The notes: generated from the letters alone by a model not told the origin. Shown: positions 7,539-16,826, counted from the stretch's first letter. The stretch: 64,000 nt of DNA from CAJXQU01 sp965223825 (GCA_965223825.1 OZ245018.1:2728001-2792000), one strand, 5' to 3'. Made by a program: numbers and translations.

Positions 7539-7901
7539 TCATCGGGATACACCAAACGTGATCACCCGATCCGATTCTGCCACGGCTTCACTGAACATGG
7601 CGAGGCTGCCGAATGTAAATTGTTCCGCTAGTGGTGCGATTACTCCACGTCGGTTTGCAGCGGTTGTGCAAACGACGAGGGATAGATCGTACTCCGCTGC
7701 CAATGCCGACCAGCGTGCTATCACATCACGTTCATCTTGGGGTGGTTCGCTCTGACTCGCTGCGTTGTAAACACCATCGAAATAAAAAAATACCTGCACC
7801 AACTCATGGCCCAGTCGACACACAGCCGAAGCAAACTGCCAAGCCGAATCCGACGCTTGTGAACGGTACGGTGCATTTTGCACAATCAGGGTGAATTTCA
7901 T
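7539..7901 (-). CDS. tusD: Sulfurtransferase TusD (DsrE family)
   Basis: A 120-residue DsrE-fold protein. The segment VVCTTAANRRG contains the cysteine that carries persulfide in TusD. Other family marks are QVFFYFDGVYNA and a C-terminal SDRVITFG. TusD takes sulfur from TusA and transfers it to TusE. The start MKFTLIVQNAPY at 7901 is chosen by comparison with family N-termini; a further in-frame ATG lies 18 bases upstream. It is the first gene of tusDCBE and is divergent from the gene at 7958 with a 56-base shared promoter region. Confidence 0.92.
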   Translation of the reverse strand: MKFTLIVQNAPYRSQASDSAWQFASAVCRLGHELVQVFFYFDGVYNAASQSEPPQDERDVIARWSALAAEYDLSLVVCTTAANRRGVIAPLAEQFTFGSLAMFSEAVAESDRVITFGVSR

Positions 7902-7957
7902 TCGCTGACTTGATTCCATCGGGTTATGATACGCGCACTCGAGAAAAGCAGAAAATT

Positions 7958-8476
7958 ATGTTCCGCACTTTATTTAACACCTTCTTTGAGATTTGCCTGT
8001 TACAGCGTGGCCCGCAGGATTTACCGGTTTCTAGCATGCTTACATACGGTTTGTTAAGTTTATTGGCCGTGCTCGGTTTTGCGATTAACCAAATGTTTAT
8101 GCCCGGTCAGACTGCGATATTAGCTGTTATCATTAATATTAGTGTTTTACTCATTATCACTCAGCTCATACTGAGACTCCATAAAAAATCCGCACGCTAC
8201 ACGCAAACGCTCACGGCGTTAATCGGTGTCGGAATTGTGCTGGCACTGATCGGCTTACCCGTCTTCAGCATGCTCGCGATCGCTGAAAATAACCAAACTG
8301 AATCCCCCTTCGGCATTCTCTTATGGCTGGTGTTGTTTGGTTGGGAAATCGCCGTCACAGCACATATTTTACGCCACGCAACGGAATCGACATTTCCACA
8401 AGGTATTTTAATGGCGATTCTCTATCCACTGATCTATTTTCAACTCGTCCGCTATTTAATTCCGATCACATCATGA
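7958..8476 (+). CDS. Multi-pass inner membrane protein, unknown function (upstream of mpl)
   Basis: A 172-residue hydrophobic protein with about four to five membrane helices (around residues 27-45, 53-73, 85-108, 118-138 and 147-165). An N-terminal amphipathic stretch (FRTLFNTFFEICLLQRGPQDLPVS) resembles Yip1-like proteins found beside mpl in some gammaproteobacteria. The ATG at 7958 is chosen over one at 7910 because the upstream codons look non-coding. Its TGA overlaps the mpl start (ATGA), implying translational coupling. I cannot assign a function; the link to mpl hints at an envelope role. Confidence 0.78.
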   Translation: MFRTLFNTFFEICLLQRGPQDLPVSSMLTYGLLSLLAVLGFAINQMFMPGQTAILAVIINISVLLIITQLILRLHKKSARYTQTLTALIGVGIVLALIGLPVFSMLAIAENNQTESPFGILLWLVLFGWEIAVTAHILRHATESTFPQGILMAILYPLIYFQLVRYLIPITS

Positions 8477-9897
8477 CAGTAAAGAAAGACATTAAACGAC
8501 TCCATATTTTAGGTATTTGCGGCACCTTTATGGGAGGCCTCGCCCTGATCGCACGCGAATTAGGCTACGAGGTCAGCGGCACTGATGCGAATGTTTATCC
8601 ACCAATGAGCACACAGCTTGAAGAGAGCGGCATTCGCCTTTTTGAAGGTTATGATCCTGCACATTTAGATCCCGCACCAGATCTGGTCATCGTCGGTAAC
8701 GCTATGTCGCGCGGTAACTCGATGGTGGAATACCTACTTGATCGCGGCATACCGTACACATCTGGCCCGCAATGGCTGGCGGATTATATCCTGCAAGATC
8801 GCTGGGTCTTGGCCGTCGCAGGCACACACGGTAAAACGACGACAACAAGTATGTTGAGTTGGATACTGGACGACGCAAACATGAACCCCGGCTTTTTGAT
8901 CGGCGGCGTCGCAGAGAATTTCGGCATTTCTGCACGACTGGGCGAGCATCCTTTTTTCGTCATCGAAGCGGATGAATACGACACAGCATTTTTCGATAAA
9001 CGATCAAAATTTGTCCACTACCGCCCGCGCACCACGATCTTAAATAACCTTGAATTTGATCATGCAGATATTTTTGATGATCTGTCAGCGATTAAACGAC
9101 AGTTTCACCATCTGGTGCGCACCATTCCTGCGAACGGGCTCATCATTTCACCAGCAAACGACGAAAACATACAAGACGTTCTCGCTCAAGGCTGTTGGAC
9201 ACCATTCACGCAAACAGCGCTTGATCACGATCAACCCAGCGGCGAATGGCGTGTAATTCCACGCTCTGCTGACTATAGTGAATTTGATATCGAGTTTGCC
9301 GGTGAACGCCAGCATGTATCTTGGCCGTTAATCGGTGAATATAACGCGCGCAATGCCGTCGCCGCCGTTGCCGCAGCACGCCATGTTGGGGTAAAACCTG
9401 AGCAAGCTGTGAAGGCGTTACGTGAATTCAAAAGCGTTAAACGACGTTTGGAAAAACGCGGTGAAGTGAACAACATTAGTGTTTACGACGATTTTGCACA
9501 CCACCCCACCGCGATCAAAGGAACGATCGCAGCGTTACGCCAACACCTACATGTCCAGTGCGCCGCTGATCAATCTGACCAGCAGCAAGAAGGACGCATC
9601 ATCAGCGTGCTTGAGCCACGATCAAACACCATGCGCATGGGCATTCACCAACACGCGCTGGCAGAATCTCTCGCGGATTCTGATTACTGTTTGCTCTATT
9701 CCCCACCCGATCTGAAGTGGGATCTCAACACGGTGATTAGCGCACTCGGTGACCACGCAACCGTCTTTGCTGAAATCGACGCGTTGGTTGCGCATGTTAC
9801 GGAAATCGCGCAAGCAGGCGATCAAATCTTAGTCATGAGCAATGGTGGTTTCGCCGGAATACATGGCAAATTATTGATTTCGCTCAAATCTAAGTAA
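8473..9897 (+). CDS. mpl: UDP-N-acetylmuramate:L-Ala-gamma-D-Glu-meso-DAP ligase
   Basis: A 474-residue Mur ligase that joins recycled murein tripeptide to UDP-MurNAc in the cytoplasm. Features are LHILGICGTFMGGLA at the N-terminus, the ATP-binding GTHGKTTT at 117-124, EADEYDTAFFDKRSKF, the LEFDHADIF metal/substrate segment and YDDFAHHPTA near the start of the C-terminal domain. DDFAHHP is typical of Mpl and MurC; the HILGICGTFMGG start separates Mpl from MurC. The true start at 8473 overlaps the upstream stop codon by 4 bases. Confidence 0.96.
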   Translation: MTVKKDIKRLHILGICGTFMGGLALIARELGYEVSGTDANVYPPMSTQLEESGIRLFEGYDPAHLDPAPDLVIVGNAMSRGNSMVEYLLDRGIPYTSGPQWLADYILQDRWVLAVAGTHGKTTTTSMLSWILDDANMNPGFLIGGVAENFGISARLGEHPFFVIEADEYDTAFFDKRSKFVHYRPRTTILNNLEFDHADIFDDLSAIKRQFHHLVRTIPANGLIISPANDENIQDVLAQGCWTPFTQTALDHDQPSGEWRVIPRSADYSEFDIEFAGERQHVSWPLIGEYNARNAVAAVAAARHVGVKPEQAVKALREFKSVKRRLEKRGEVNNISVYDDFAHHPTAIKGTIAALRQHLHVQCAADQSDQQQEGRIISVLEPRSNTMRMGIHQHALAESLADSDYCLLYSPPDLKWDLNTVISALGDHATVFAEIDALVAHVTEIAQAGDQILVMSNGGFAGIHGKLLISLKSK

Positions 9898-9996
9898 GTT
9901 ATTTTTAAGGTTTTTTGCTGTATTTACCGCTAATCTCATTACAGACCAAGTATCTTCTTAGGCCTATCTTGATGAACGCAGTATGAGGCATACGTT

Positions 9997-10368
9997 ATGG
10001 CAAAACCGAGCATCTCCGACGACCCTTTATTCACGCTACTTCGCACCAGTCAGATCGAGCAATTCAACACGCAACGCACCGCAGGCAAAACATGCACACT
10101 AAACGGTCTCGATCTTAGTCGTACCGATCTGCGCGGTTTGATTGCTGACGGCCTCGATTTTAGTGATTGCTACTTTCGCATGGCCGATCTGCGCGGTGTC
10201 GATTTTCGCAAAGCGAAACTCGAAGGCGCGAGTTTTGCTGACGCGAATATCTCGGGAGCTTACTTCCCGAAAGAATTAACCGCGGAGGAGATCACTCTCT
10301 CGTTGAAACACGGCACACGCGTTCGATATAGTCTGATCGTGTCTTTTAAAAAAAAATCCAGTGACTAA
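9997..10368 (+). CDS. Pentapeptide-repeat protein
   Basis: A 123-residue protein with about nine tandem pentapeptides of the A(D/N)LxX type between about 30 and 92 (LNGLDLSRTDLRGLIADGLD, then FRMADLRGVDFRKAKLEGAS). These fold into a right-handed quadrilateral beta helix. A C-terminal tail (LTAEEITLSLKHGTRVRY) follows the coil. GAGG lies 8 bases before the ATG. Repeat proteins of this kind range from gyrase protectors to structural adaptors; nothing here points to a specific role. It follows mpl by 99 bases in the same direction. Confidence 0.86.
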   Translation: MAKPSISDDPLFTLLRTSQIEQFNTQRTAGKTCTLNGLDLSRTDLRGLIADGLDFSDCYFRMADLRGVDFRKAKLEGASFADANISGAYFPKELTAEEITLSLKHGTRVRYSLIVSFKKKSSD

Positions 10369-10442
10369 AAATGCTACCGGTTCAGATCACCCGACGTCGA
10401 TTAACTCGCCATTTGCTTTTTACAACCGTTATTATTTCTGTC

Positions 10443-11030
10443 TTAACGCCCTGAGGTCATTTTCAACAAGGTGCGATCTTTTCGAACATAGTGGTGATAA
10501 AGCGCCGCGCCAGCGTGCCCCACGATCAAGATCCAAACTAACCACGCACCAAGAATATCTTTATGAATGAAATCGATTGGCTTCTCAAACGCTTTAAATG
10601 TCCAACCCGTTTGATCATTAAACAACATTTGCCCGATGGCGAGATCGTCAAACTTCGGGATCTCAAACATGAAAAAATAATCTGTGGCTAAACCGGTCCC
10701 GAGGTAGCCCGTGATCGGCATGATAATCATGACCGCGTAAAGCAGATAATGACCTATTTTTGCCGCGCGATGTTCAATTGCCTTACCCGGCTCGAATGAA
10801 GGAGGTCGATTCGTCAAACGCCAAAGAATTCGTAGTAAGACGACAACAGCAATTGTGATACCGATACTTAAATGTAGCTGAATCGCGATCAAGTTTTCTG
10901 GCGTTTTTGGCTCAGTGAACCAATGACGAAAATAAACGGCTGCATAGGAAAATAAAAATAACAGCGCCGTCAGCCAATGTAACGTTTTTGCAATCGTCCC
11001 ATAATTTTCTGGTGAGTTGCGTAATGTCAT
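10443..11030 (-). CDS. Cytochrome b561 family protein
   Basis: A 195-residue protein with four transmembrane helices and the conserved haem-ligating histidines: TLHW in helix 1, QLHLSIG in helix 2, GHYLLYAVMIIMPITG in helix 3 and WILIVGHAGAALYHHYV in helix 4. These di-haem proteins oxidise ubiquinol, some reducing superoxide (CybB type). The start at 11030 is chosen because GAGGAG lies 7 bases before it. The segment between helices 3 and 4 (about 45 residues) is typical. It stands alone on the minus strand. Confidence 0.9.
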   Translation of the reverse strand: MTLRNSPENYGTIAKTLHWLTALLFLFSYAAVYFRHWFTEPKTPENLIAIQLHLSIGITIAVVVLLRILWRLTNRPPSFEPGKAIEHRAAKIGHYLLYAVMIIMPITGYLGTGLATDYFFMFEIPKFDDLAIGQMLFNDQTGWTFKAFEKPIDFIHKDILGAWLVWILIVGHAGAALYHHYVRKDRTLLKMTSGR

Positions 11031-11361
11031 TCTTATTCTCCTCAGCGACATAACGAATAGACTGTGTGTATAGAAAATTTTTCAGACAATCCTCAGATCA
11101 TCTTCACGCCATGTTATGCGCAGTGACATTAAATGAAGATTAACACGTCATTAATCGATCATATTTCTAACAAGGTAGAAATAAAATCACAGTTATGACT
11201 CTTCAATTTTCGTTCAGAATGGAAGTGGAAATTAAATGAATTAAATACGTTGAAATGGCGTTAATTTAATTGCGTTATCTTGTTTTTTTAAGCGACTCGT
11301 CACTTCTTAATGATCCACTTTTGACGATCAACTTAAGAAGTGACGAAGAAAAGTCACGCGA
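11031..11361. other. Intergenic region without a gene
   Basis: About 330 bases between cytochrome b561 and the FAH-family gene, both on the minus strand. It is AT-rich and has no coding-like frame. The only structured element I see is the long hairpin at 11297-11346; the rest probably carries the cytochrome b561 promoter, though no convincing -35/-10 pair was found. Confidence 0.7.
11297..11346 (-). terminator. Long hairpin after the FAH-family gene
   Basis: A 14-bp perfect inverted repeat (TCGTCACTTCTTAA at 11297-11310 with TTAAGAAGTGACGA at 11333-11346) continues inward through TGATC/GATCA with a 2-base bulge and a 10-base loop. It starts 15 bases beyond the stop codon of the upstream minus-strand gene. 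There is no T run on the minus-strand side, so it may be a processed 3' end or a palindromic element rather than a classic terminator. Confidence 0.55.
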
Positions 11362-12234
11362 TCAATAAAGTACCGTATCTTCCGGTTCTTCGATGACCGC
11401 GTTTTCGATCATGCCAATATTTTCAATTTCTATACGGCAAACTTGACCCGCTTTCATATAACCACGTGGCTTCATTTTTACACCGACACCCGCACCGGTT
11501 CCGGTTGAAATAATGTCGCCGGGCATGAGGGTGAATGCGGTGGATAAGGTTTCGATCATGTCGTAGCAGGAGAAGATCATTTCATCGGTATTCATCGATT
11601 GACGTAATTCGTCATCGACCCAGGTGTTGATATTGAGATTATGCGGGTCGCGGATCTCATCCGGCGTAACAATCCACGGGCCAGTTGGGCCGTGTGTGTC
11701 AAAAGATTTTCCGATCGTCATGGTTTTAGCCCAAAACTGCCAGTCGCGCACAGACACATCATTGACGATCATAAATCCTGCAATTACGTTCTGCGCTTTG
11801 TCTTTTGGAACATGCCGACAGCGCTTTCCGATGACGAAAGCCAGCTCACCCTCATAATCCAATTTTTCGGACACTTTCGGTCGATGAATCGGATCAAACG
11901 GACCGTTAACACAGCTGGATTGTTTATTAAAAAATGTTGGAAATGTCGGTTTTTCCATCCCTGTTTCTTCGATGTGTTTTCCGTAATTCAAACCCAGTGC
12001 GAGAAACTTTTGCGGATTTTGAACAGGTGCTTTTAAATTCACGTCAGCCAGGGCGATGCGACCGGTGCCGAGATCGATCAGCGTTTGCAGTTTCGCTTTT
12101 GCCGTCTCACCTTCTGTAATAAAACCGATCATGTCTGTGGGTAAATTCACGTCTAACGACGCCGGTACAATTTCTTCACCCACCACCGCACCGATGGCGA
12201 GTTTATTTTGATACTCATAGGTTGCAAGTTTCAT
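11362..12234 (-). CDS. Fumarylacetoacetate hydrolase family protein
   Basis: A 290-residue FAH-superfamily enzyme. The catalytic fold is marked by LGLNYGKHIEETG, the metal ligands in DYEGELAFVIGK (two acidic residues) and VNDVSVRDWQ, then the GPTGPWIVTPDEI and LMPGDIISTGTGAGVG segments. Members cleave C-C bonds or decarboxylate/hydrate diketo acids in aromatic catabolism, but substrates are rarely predictable. It has a complete N-terminal subdomain. An SDR gene lies upstream on the same strand with a gap of about 58 bases; no other catabolic genes are near. Confidence 0.9.
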   Translation of the reverse strand: MKLATYEYQNKLAIGAVVGEEIVPASLDVNLPTDMIGFITEGETAKAKLQTLIDLGTGRIALADVNLKAPVQNPQKFLALGLNYGKHIEETGMEKPTFPTFFNKQSSCVNGPFDPIHRPKVSEKLDYEGELAFVIGKRCRHVPKDKAQNVIAGFMIVNDVSVRDWQFWAKTMTIGKSFDTHGPTGPWIVTPDEIRDPHNLNINTWVDDELRQSMNTDEMIFSCYDMIETLSTAFTLMPGDIISTGTGAGVGVKMKPRGYMKAGQVCRIEIENIGMIENAVIEEPEDTVLY

Positions 12235-12292
12235 TGCACATCCTCATTTTTTTTAAATTATTTTTTTAAAACAACTTTCTGCCATTTCATTG

Positions 12293-13117
12293 TTAGACTT
12301 GTCGGAGCAATGCCTGTAACGCACGATCAGGTAACGCGCGCTTTAAAAAACCAAAAAGATAGGTTGGGAACGTCACATAATATTTATTCTGCGGGCGTTT
12401 GCTTTCCAACGCATGGATCACGCGTTTTAAAACCGCTTCTGGCGGTAAGGTAAACGGCACGACGGGGCCTTCTTTTTGTAATTTTTCTAAAGTTTTTTGA
12501 TACGTTTTACTGTGAACACTGTTGTTTAGATCAATATTTCGGCGAAATGCTTTTAGGGCATTTTGTCTGAAACGGCTAGTCACAGGGCCGGGCTCGATCA
12601 ACGACACGAAAATTCCACTGCCACGTAATTCCTGACGCAACGTGTCGCTCAAACCTTCAAGCGCAAATTTGGTCGCGTTGTAGGCACCTCGATAAGGCAT
12701 AGCGACGATGCCCAGCACCGAGCTGTTTTGCATAATGCGACCTTCACCCTGATCGCGCATGATGGGGATCAGTAAATTCGTGAGCTCCTGCGTGCCGAAC
12801 AAATTGACTTCGAATTGTTCACGTAATGCATTCCGACTGAGATCTTCTACTGCGCCAGGTTGGCCATAGGCGCCATTATTAAACAGTCCGTAGAGCTTTC
12901 CATCCGTTAACGCTAAAACAGTTTGTACAGCGTGAACGATCGATGCACTGGAGGCAAGATCAAGCAATACGACATCAATCTCATCAGCGATCAAGATCGC
13001 TTTGTCTGCCTCACGCCGAACAGTTGCGATCACATGATAACCGCGAGCTTTTAAGCCGCGCGCAACACACAGGCCAATCCCTGTTGATGCGCCGGTGACA
13101 AGGACGGCTTTGTTCAT
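12293..13117 (-). CDS. Short-chain dehydrogenase/reductase
   Basis: A 274-residue classical SDR. The NAD(P)-binding TGASTGIG is at 8-15, the NNGAYG motif at 80-85, catalytic Ser around 132-133, and Tyr146/Lys150 in YNATK. The late segment SLIEPGPVTSRF is the usual P-G motif after the active site. R34 and R35 after the second strand suggest NADP(H) preference. Related proteins are annotated as SDRs acting on steroids or lipids, but the substrate cannot be deduced. It probably shares a transcript with the FAH-family gene. Confidence 0.9.
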   Translation of the reverse strand: MNKAVLVTGASTGIGLCVARGLKARGYHVIATVRREADKAILIADEIDVVLLDLASSASIVHAVQTVLALTDGKLYGLFNNGAYGQPGAVEDLSRNALREQFEVNLFGTQELTNLLIPIMRDQGEGRIMQNSSVLGIVAMPYRGAYNATKFALEGLSDTLRQELRGSGIFVSLIEPGPVTSRFRQNALKAFRRNIDLNNSVHSKTYQKTLEKLQKEGPVVPFTLPPEAVLKRVIHALESKRPQNKYYVTFPTYLFGFLKRALPDRALQALLRQV

Positions 13118-13203
13118 TGCACGCCCCTGATCGGTTCGTTAGCGATTGTGACAAAAGCACTTTTTTGTGATGACGTTCGGTCGGGAAGTCGTTCTTGTAA
13201 GGT

Positions 13204-14298
13204 ATGATTGAGTGCGCTAAACAGCAAATTCCAATGACGCGATTTCATATTCTTCCTTATTTGATTTTTATCTTACTTTGCGTTGCCGTGTTGCCTGCGC
13301 ACAGCGAACGGTTTCTTGTTGATCAAAGTTTACCATCTGCACGGTCTCTGGGGCCAAGCGATCTCGGTGTCATCATCAACGATGCTGATCCATTGAGTGC
13401 TACGCTCGGCGCGTATTATGTGGCAAAACGTAAGATCCCTGATCGGAATGTGATCCACGTCAGCTTTCCACCTGATCGTCGCGTAATGACAAAAGATATG
13501 TTCGCTGAGATTAAACAGGATGTTGATCAACGCACACCGTATTTTGTGCAAGCCTTTGCATTAACTTGGATGAAACCTTATCGCGTAGAATGCATGTCAA
13601 TCACAACCGCATTCGCGATGGGTTTCGATGAGGCTTTTTGTTCGAAAGGCTGTCAGCCGACCAAGCAAAGTCCGTACTTCAATTCACTGTCGCACCGCCC
13701 TTGGTCTGATCACGGCATTCGCCCCACCATGTCGATCGCCGCAAATTCTCTCGCAGAAGGTGTCGCCTTGATCAAACGTGGTGTCGCAGCCGATTACTCG
13801 TATCCGTTTGGAATGGGATATCTCGTTAGTACCTCAGATCGTAATCGCAACGTGCGCTCTGACTTTTATGAAGGCATCATCCAAAATCTTGCACCGCTGT
13901 TTTCCATGCAAATTGTCGAACAAGATTCAATTCAGAACAAAGACGATGTGTTTTTTTATTTCACAGGCCTGACTAAAGTACCGCATCTAGAAACACTAAA
14001 ATTCCTCCCTGGTGCCGTGGCCGATCATCTTACCTCCGCGGGCGGCGTGTTAGATGGTATGGGGCAAATGAGCGCTCTGCGTTGGTTAGAGGCTGGCGCG
14101 ACGGGCAGTTATGGCGCAGTGGTTGAACCGTGTAATTATCCGCAAAAATTCCCGCATCCGCACATTCTCATGCAACATTATTTAAATGGTGACAGTCTGA
14201 TCGAAGCGTATTGGAAAAGTGTTGCCTGGCCGGGTCAAGGCATTTTCATCGGCGAACCCTTAGCCACTCCCTTTGCGCGTCCGCCGGAACTCCACTAA
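13204..14298 (+). CDS. TIGR03790 family secreted protein
   Basis: A 364-residue protein with a signal peptide (hydrophobic segment about 14-30 ending LPAHS). The mature part begins with SLGPSDLGVIINDADPLSA and shows AYYVAKRKIPDRNVI, SAGGVLDGMGQMSALRWLEAG and GATGSYGAVVEPCNYPQKFP, as in the TIGR03790 family of unknown function. The GGVLDG and SYGAVVEPC segments resemble the caspase/gingipain-like fold region, but this is an impression. An alternative start at 13234 would shorten the signal peptide. It is flanked by unrelated genes. Confidence 0.8.
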   Translation: MIECAKQQIPMTRFHILPYLIFILLCVAVLPAHSERFLVDQSLPSARSLGPSDLGVIINDADPLSATLGAYYVAKRKIPDRNVIHVSFPPDRRVMTKDMFAEIKQDVDQRTPYFVQAFALTWMKPYRVECMSITTAFAMGFDEAFCSKGCQPTKQSPYFNSLSHRPWSDHGIRPTMSIAANSLAEGVALIKRGVAADYSYPFGMGYLVSTSDRNRNVRSDFYEGIIQNLAPLFSMQIVEQDSIQNKDDVFFYFTGLTKVPHLETLKFLPGAVADHLTSAGGVLDGMGQMSALRWLEAGATGSYGAVVEPCNYPQKFPHPHILMQHYLNGDSLIEAYWKSVAWPGQGIFIGEPLATPFARPPELH

Positions 14299-14452
14299 AC
14301 CACCAAGCTCTAATACCTCGGTTTCAGTCTTGTCTGATTTTTTAATCAGAGTAAATGCGCTTTTGACGCAGAAGATTCACTGATCTTTCACTTGAATTTC
14401 GTATAATCGACACCAAATTAACGGTAATACTTTTAGAAGGGGTAACACACTT

Positions 14453-15325
14453 ATGATGCGCATCGCATTATTTTTAGGTACGAATATCGCTGTGATGTTC
14501 GTTCTCTCAATCACCATGCGTTTGTTGGGGATTGATCGCGTATTAACAGAAAACGGCATGAACTATCAGGGCTTGTTAGTAATGTCCGCCGTGATCGGTT
14601 TTACTGGCTCATTCATTTCTCTGGCGATGTCGAAATGGATGGCCAAACGATCCGTTAACGCACAAGTTATCGAACAGCCGTCAAACGCCACAGAAATCTG
14701 GTTAGTCGAAACCGTTCGCCGACAATCCGAAGCGGCGGGGATTGGTATGCCAGAAGTAGCGATTTTCGACTCGGCCACACCGAACGCCTTCGCTACCGGC
14801 ATGAACAAAAACAACGCACTTGTTGCGGTCAGTACTGGCCTGTTAAATGGTATGACGAAAGAAGAAGCTGAAGCGGTGATGGGACATGAAGTTGCCCACG
14901 TTGCTAACGGCGATATGGTGACCATGACCTTAATACAAGGTGTGGTAAATACCTTCGTGATTTTCCTCTCACGCGTCGCAGGTTATATTGTCGATGGCTT
15001 CTTGAATAAAGGCGAACAACGCGGACCGGGTATTGGTTATTACTTGTCGAGCATGGTCTTCGAACTGATATTTGGTTTCCTCGCATCGACGATCGTCATG
15101 TGGTTTTCTCGTCAACGCGAATATCGCGCGGACGAAGGCGGCGCAAAACTCGCTGGCCGACAGAATATGATCGCGGCATTACAACGTCTGCAATCGTTAT
15201 CTAATCCACAAGCATTACCAGAACAACTGACAGCATTTGGCTTTATCGGTGGCAAGTTTGGAAAGCTATTCTCAAGCCACCCACCATTAGAAGTCCGCAT
15301 TGCAGCCTTACAAAACGCGCGATAA
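14453..15325 (+). CDS. htpX: Membrane zinc metalloprotease HtpX
   Basis: A 290-residue M48B protease that degrades damaged membrane proteins. The HEVAH zinc motif is at 145-149 and the third ligand lies in REYRADEGGAKLAG. Transmembrane helices are at about 3-23, 40-60, 156-176 and 190-210. A strong AGAAGGGG ribosome-binding sequence precedes the ATG. Length matches E. coli HtpX (293). It is monocistronic and followed by a strong hairpin. Confidence 0.95.
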   Translation: MMRIALFLGTNIAVMFVLSITMRLLGIDRVLTENGMNYQGLLVMSAVIGFTGSFISLAMSKWMAKRSVNAQVIEQPSNATEIWLVETVRRQSEAAGIGMPEVAIFDSATPNAFATGMNKNNALVAVSTGLLNGMTKEEAEAVMGHEVAHVANGDMVTMTLIQGVVNTFVIFLSRVAGYIVDGFLNKGEQRGPGIGYYLSSMVFELIFGFLASTIVMWFSRQREYRADEGGAKLAGRQNMIAALQRLQSLSNPQALPEQLTAFGFIGGKFGKLFSSHPPLEVRIAALQNAR

Positions 15326-15355
15326 CTTTTTCTGTATCGCTTTTTATAAAGACTT

Positions 15356-15393
15356 TCGCATTCCGTCTGGCTTACATTGCAGACGGAATGCGA
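15356..15393 (+). terminator. Hairpin downstream of htpX
   Basis: A 14-bp perfect inverted repeat (TCGCATTCCGTCTG / CAGACGGAATGCGA) encloses a 10-base loop, 30 bases after the htpX stop codon. No T run follows, so termination efficiency is uncertain, but position and stability suggest a 3'-end structure. Confidence 0.55.
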
Positions 15394-15488
15394 GCACTTA
15401 ATCCTGTTCACCCTAATTAACGCACGATATTCAAACGCATTTTTTCATGTGTTAATCGGTTCGATCACCGCTTGAACGCTTATAGATT

Positions 15489-15517
15489 TTGACCTTGCCT
15501 GCAACACAAGGCAGAAT
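15489..15517 (+). promoter_or_regulatory. Candidate argG promoter
   Basis: TTGACC (5 of 6 matches to -35) and CAGAAT (4 of 6 to -10) are separated by 17 bases and end 39 bases before the argG ATG. No clear ARG box was recognised. Confidence 0.4.
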
Positions 15518-15556
15518 GCAGCGTTTTTCCTTTCCCCATTTTTTCAGGTACCTAAC

Positions 15557-16771
15557 ATGGCTAAAAACAAGGTGAATAAAGTCGTCCTCGCCTACTCCGG
15601 CGGACTCGACACGTCTGTCATCCTCAAGTGGTTACAAGAGGAATACGACTGTGAGGTCGTCACATTTACGGCTGATCTTGGTCAGGGAGAGGAAGTTGAG
15701 CCGGCGCGCGCGAAAGCAAAGCAGTTAGGTATTAAGGAAATTTATATTGATGATCTGAAAGAAGAGTTCGTGCGTGATTTCGTCTACCCCATGTTTCGCG
15801 CAAATACGATCTACGAAGGCGAATACCTTCTCGGTACATCAATCGCACGACCGTTAATTTCAAAACGTCTGATCGAGATCACAAATGAAACCGGTGCCGA
15901 TGCGATCTCGCATGGCGCAACGGGAAAGGGGAATGATCAGGTACGTTTCGAACTGGGTGCCTACGCACTCAAACCTGAAATTAAGATCATCGCGCCGTGG
16001 CGTGAATGGGATCTTCTCTCTCGGGAAAAACTGTTGAATTACGCAGAAAAACACAACATACCCATCGAAATGAAAAAAGGTAAAAAATCACCTTATTCAA
16101 TGGATGCGAATTTACTACATATTTCGTATGAAGGTGGCGTTCTTGAAGATCCATGGAATGAGCCTGAAGAAGATATGTGGCGATGGTCCGTGTCTCCTGA
16201 AAACGCGCCTGATCAAGCCACTTATATCGAACTCACTTACGCTAAAGGTGACATTGTCGCGATCGACGGTAAACCAACATCACCGGCAAATGTCCTAGCA
16301 GAACTGAATCGCATCGGTGGTGCAAACGGGATTGGTCGATTAGATATTGTTGAAAATCGTTTTGTTGGAATGAAGTCACGCGGCTGTTATGAAACACCCG
16401 GCGGTTCGATCATGTTAAAAGCGCATCGTGCGATTGAATCCATCACACTCGATCGAGAAGTCGCGCATCTAAAAGATGAGTTGATGCCCCGTTACGCCAA
16501 GCTGATCTACAACGGCTACTGGTGGAGCCCAGAGCGCCTAATGATGCAAGAAATGATCGACGCGTCTCAAGCATATGTGAACGGTGTGGTTCGTTTAAAA
16601 CTTTATAAAGGCAATATCGAGATTGTCGGCCGCAAATCAGACGACAGCCTGTTTGATGAAAACATCGCCACCTTCGAAGATGACGCAGGTGCCTATGATC
16701 AGAAAGATGCGGAAGGTTTTATTAAACTCAACGCATTACGCCTGAGAATTGCCGGCCGTAAAGGCCGATAA
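15557..16771 (+). CDS. argG: Argininosuccinate synthase
   Basis: A 404-residue enzyme that condenses citrulline and aspartate using ATP in arginine biosynthesis. The PP-loop AYSGGLDTSV is at about 12-21. SHGATGKGNDQVRFE, KGKKSPYSMDANL and KSRGCYETPGG are family signatures for citrulline/aspartate binding. Length matches the approximately 400-residue type 1 group. It stands alone, followed by a good terminator. Confidence 0.98.
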   Translation: MAKNKVNKVVLAYSGGLDTSVILKWLQEEYDCEVVTFTADLGQGEEVEPARAKAKQLGIKEIYIDDLKEEFVRDFVYPMFRANTIYEGEYLLGTSIARPLISKRLIEITNETGADAISHGATGKGNDQVRFELGAYALKPEIKIIAPWREWDLLSREKLLNYAEKHNIPIEMKKGKKSPYSMDANLLHISYEGGVLEDPWNEPEEDMWRWSVSPENAPDQATYIELTYAKGDIVAIDGKPTSPANVLAELNRIGGANGIGRLDIVENRFVGMKSRGCYETPGGSIMLKAHRAIESITLDREVAHLKDELMPRYAKLIYNGYWWSPERLMMQEMIDASQAYVNGVVRLKLYKGNIEIVGRKSDDSLFDENIATFEDDAGAYDQKDAEGFIKLNALRLRIAGRKGR

Positions 16772-16800
16772 CGCCCTCATTTCGCTTTAACTGACGTTAT

Positions 16801-16826
16801 ATAACGCCCCTCCCTAGGGGCGTTAT
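16801..16826 (+). terminator. Rho-independent terminator of argG
   Basis: The arms ATAACGCCCC and GGGGCGTTAT (11 bp with the closing T-A) enclose a short CCCT loop and are followed by TGTTT. It lies 30 bases after the argG stop. Confidence 0.85.

Noticed and set aside
8323..8472. Extended N-terminus of mpl
   Set aside because: The residues before the ATG at 8473 are the shifted frame of the upstream membrane-protein gene; family alignment starts at MTVKKDIKRLHILG.
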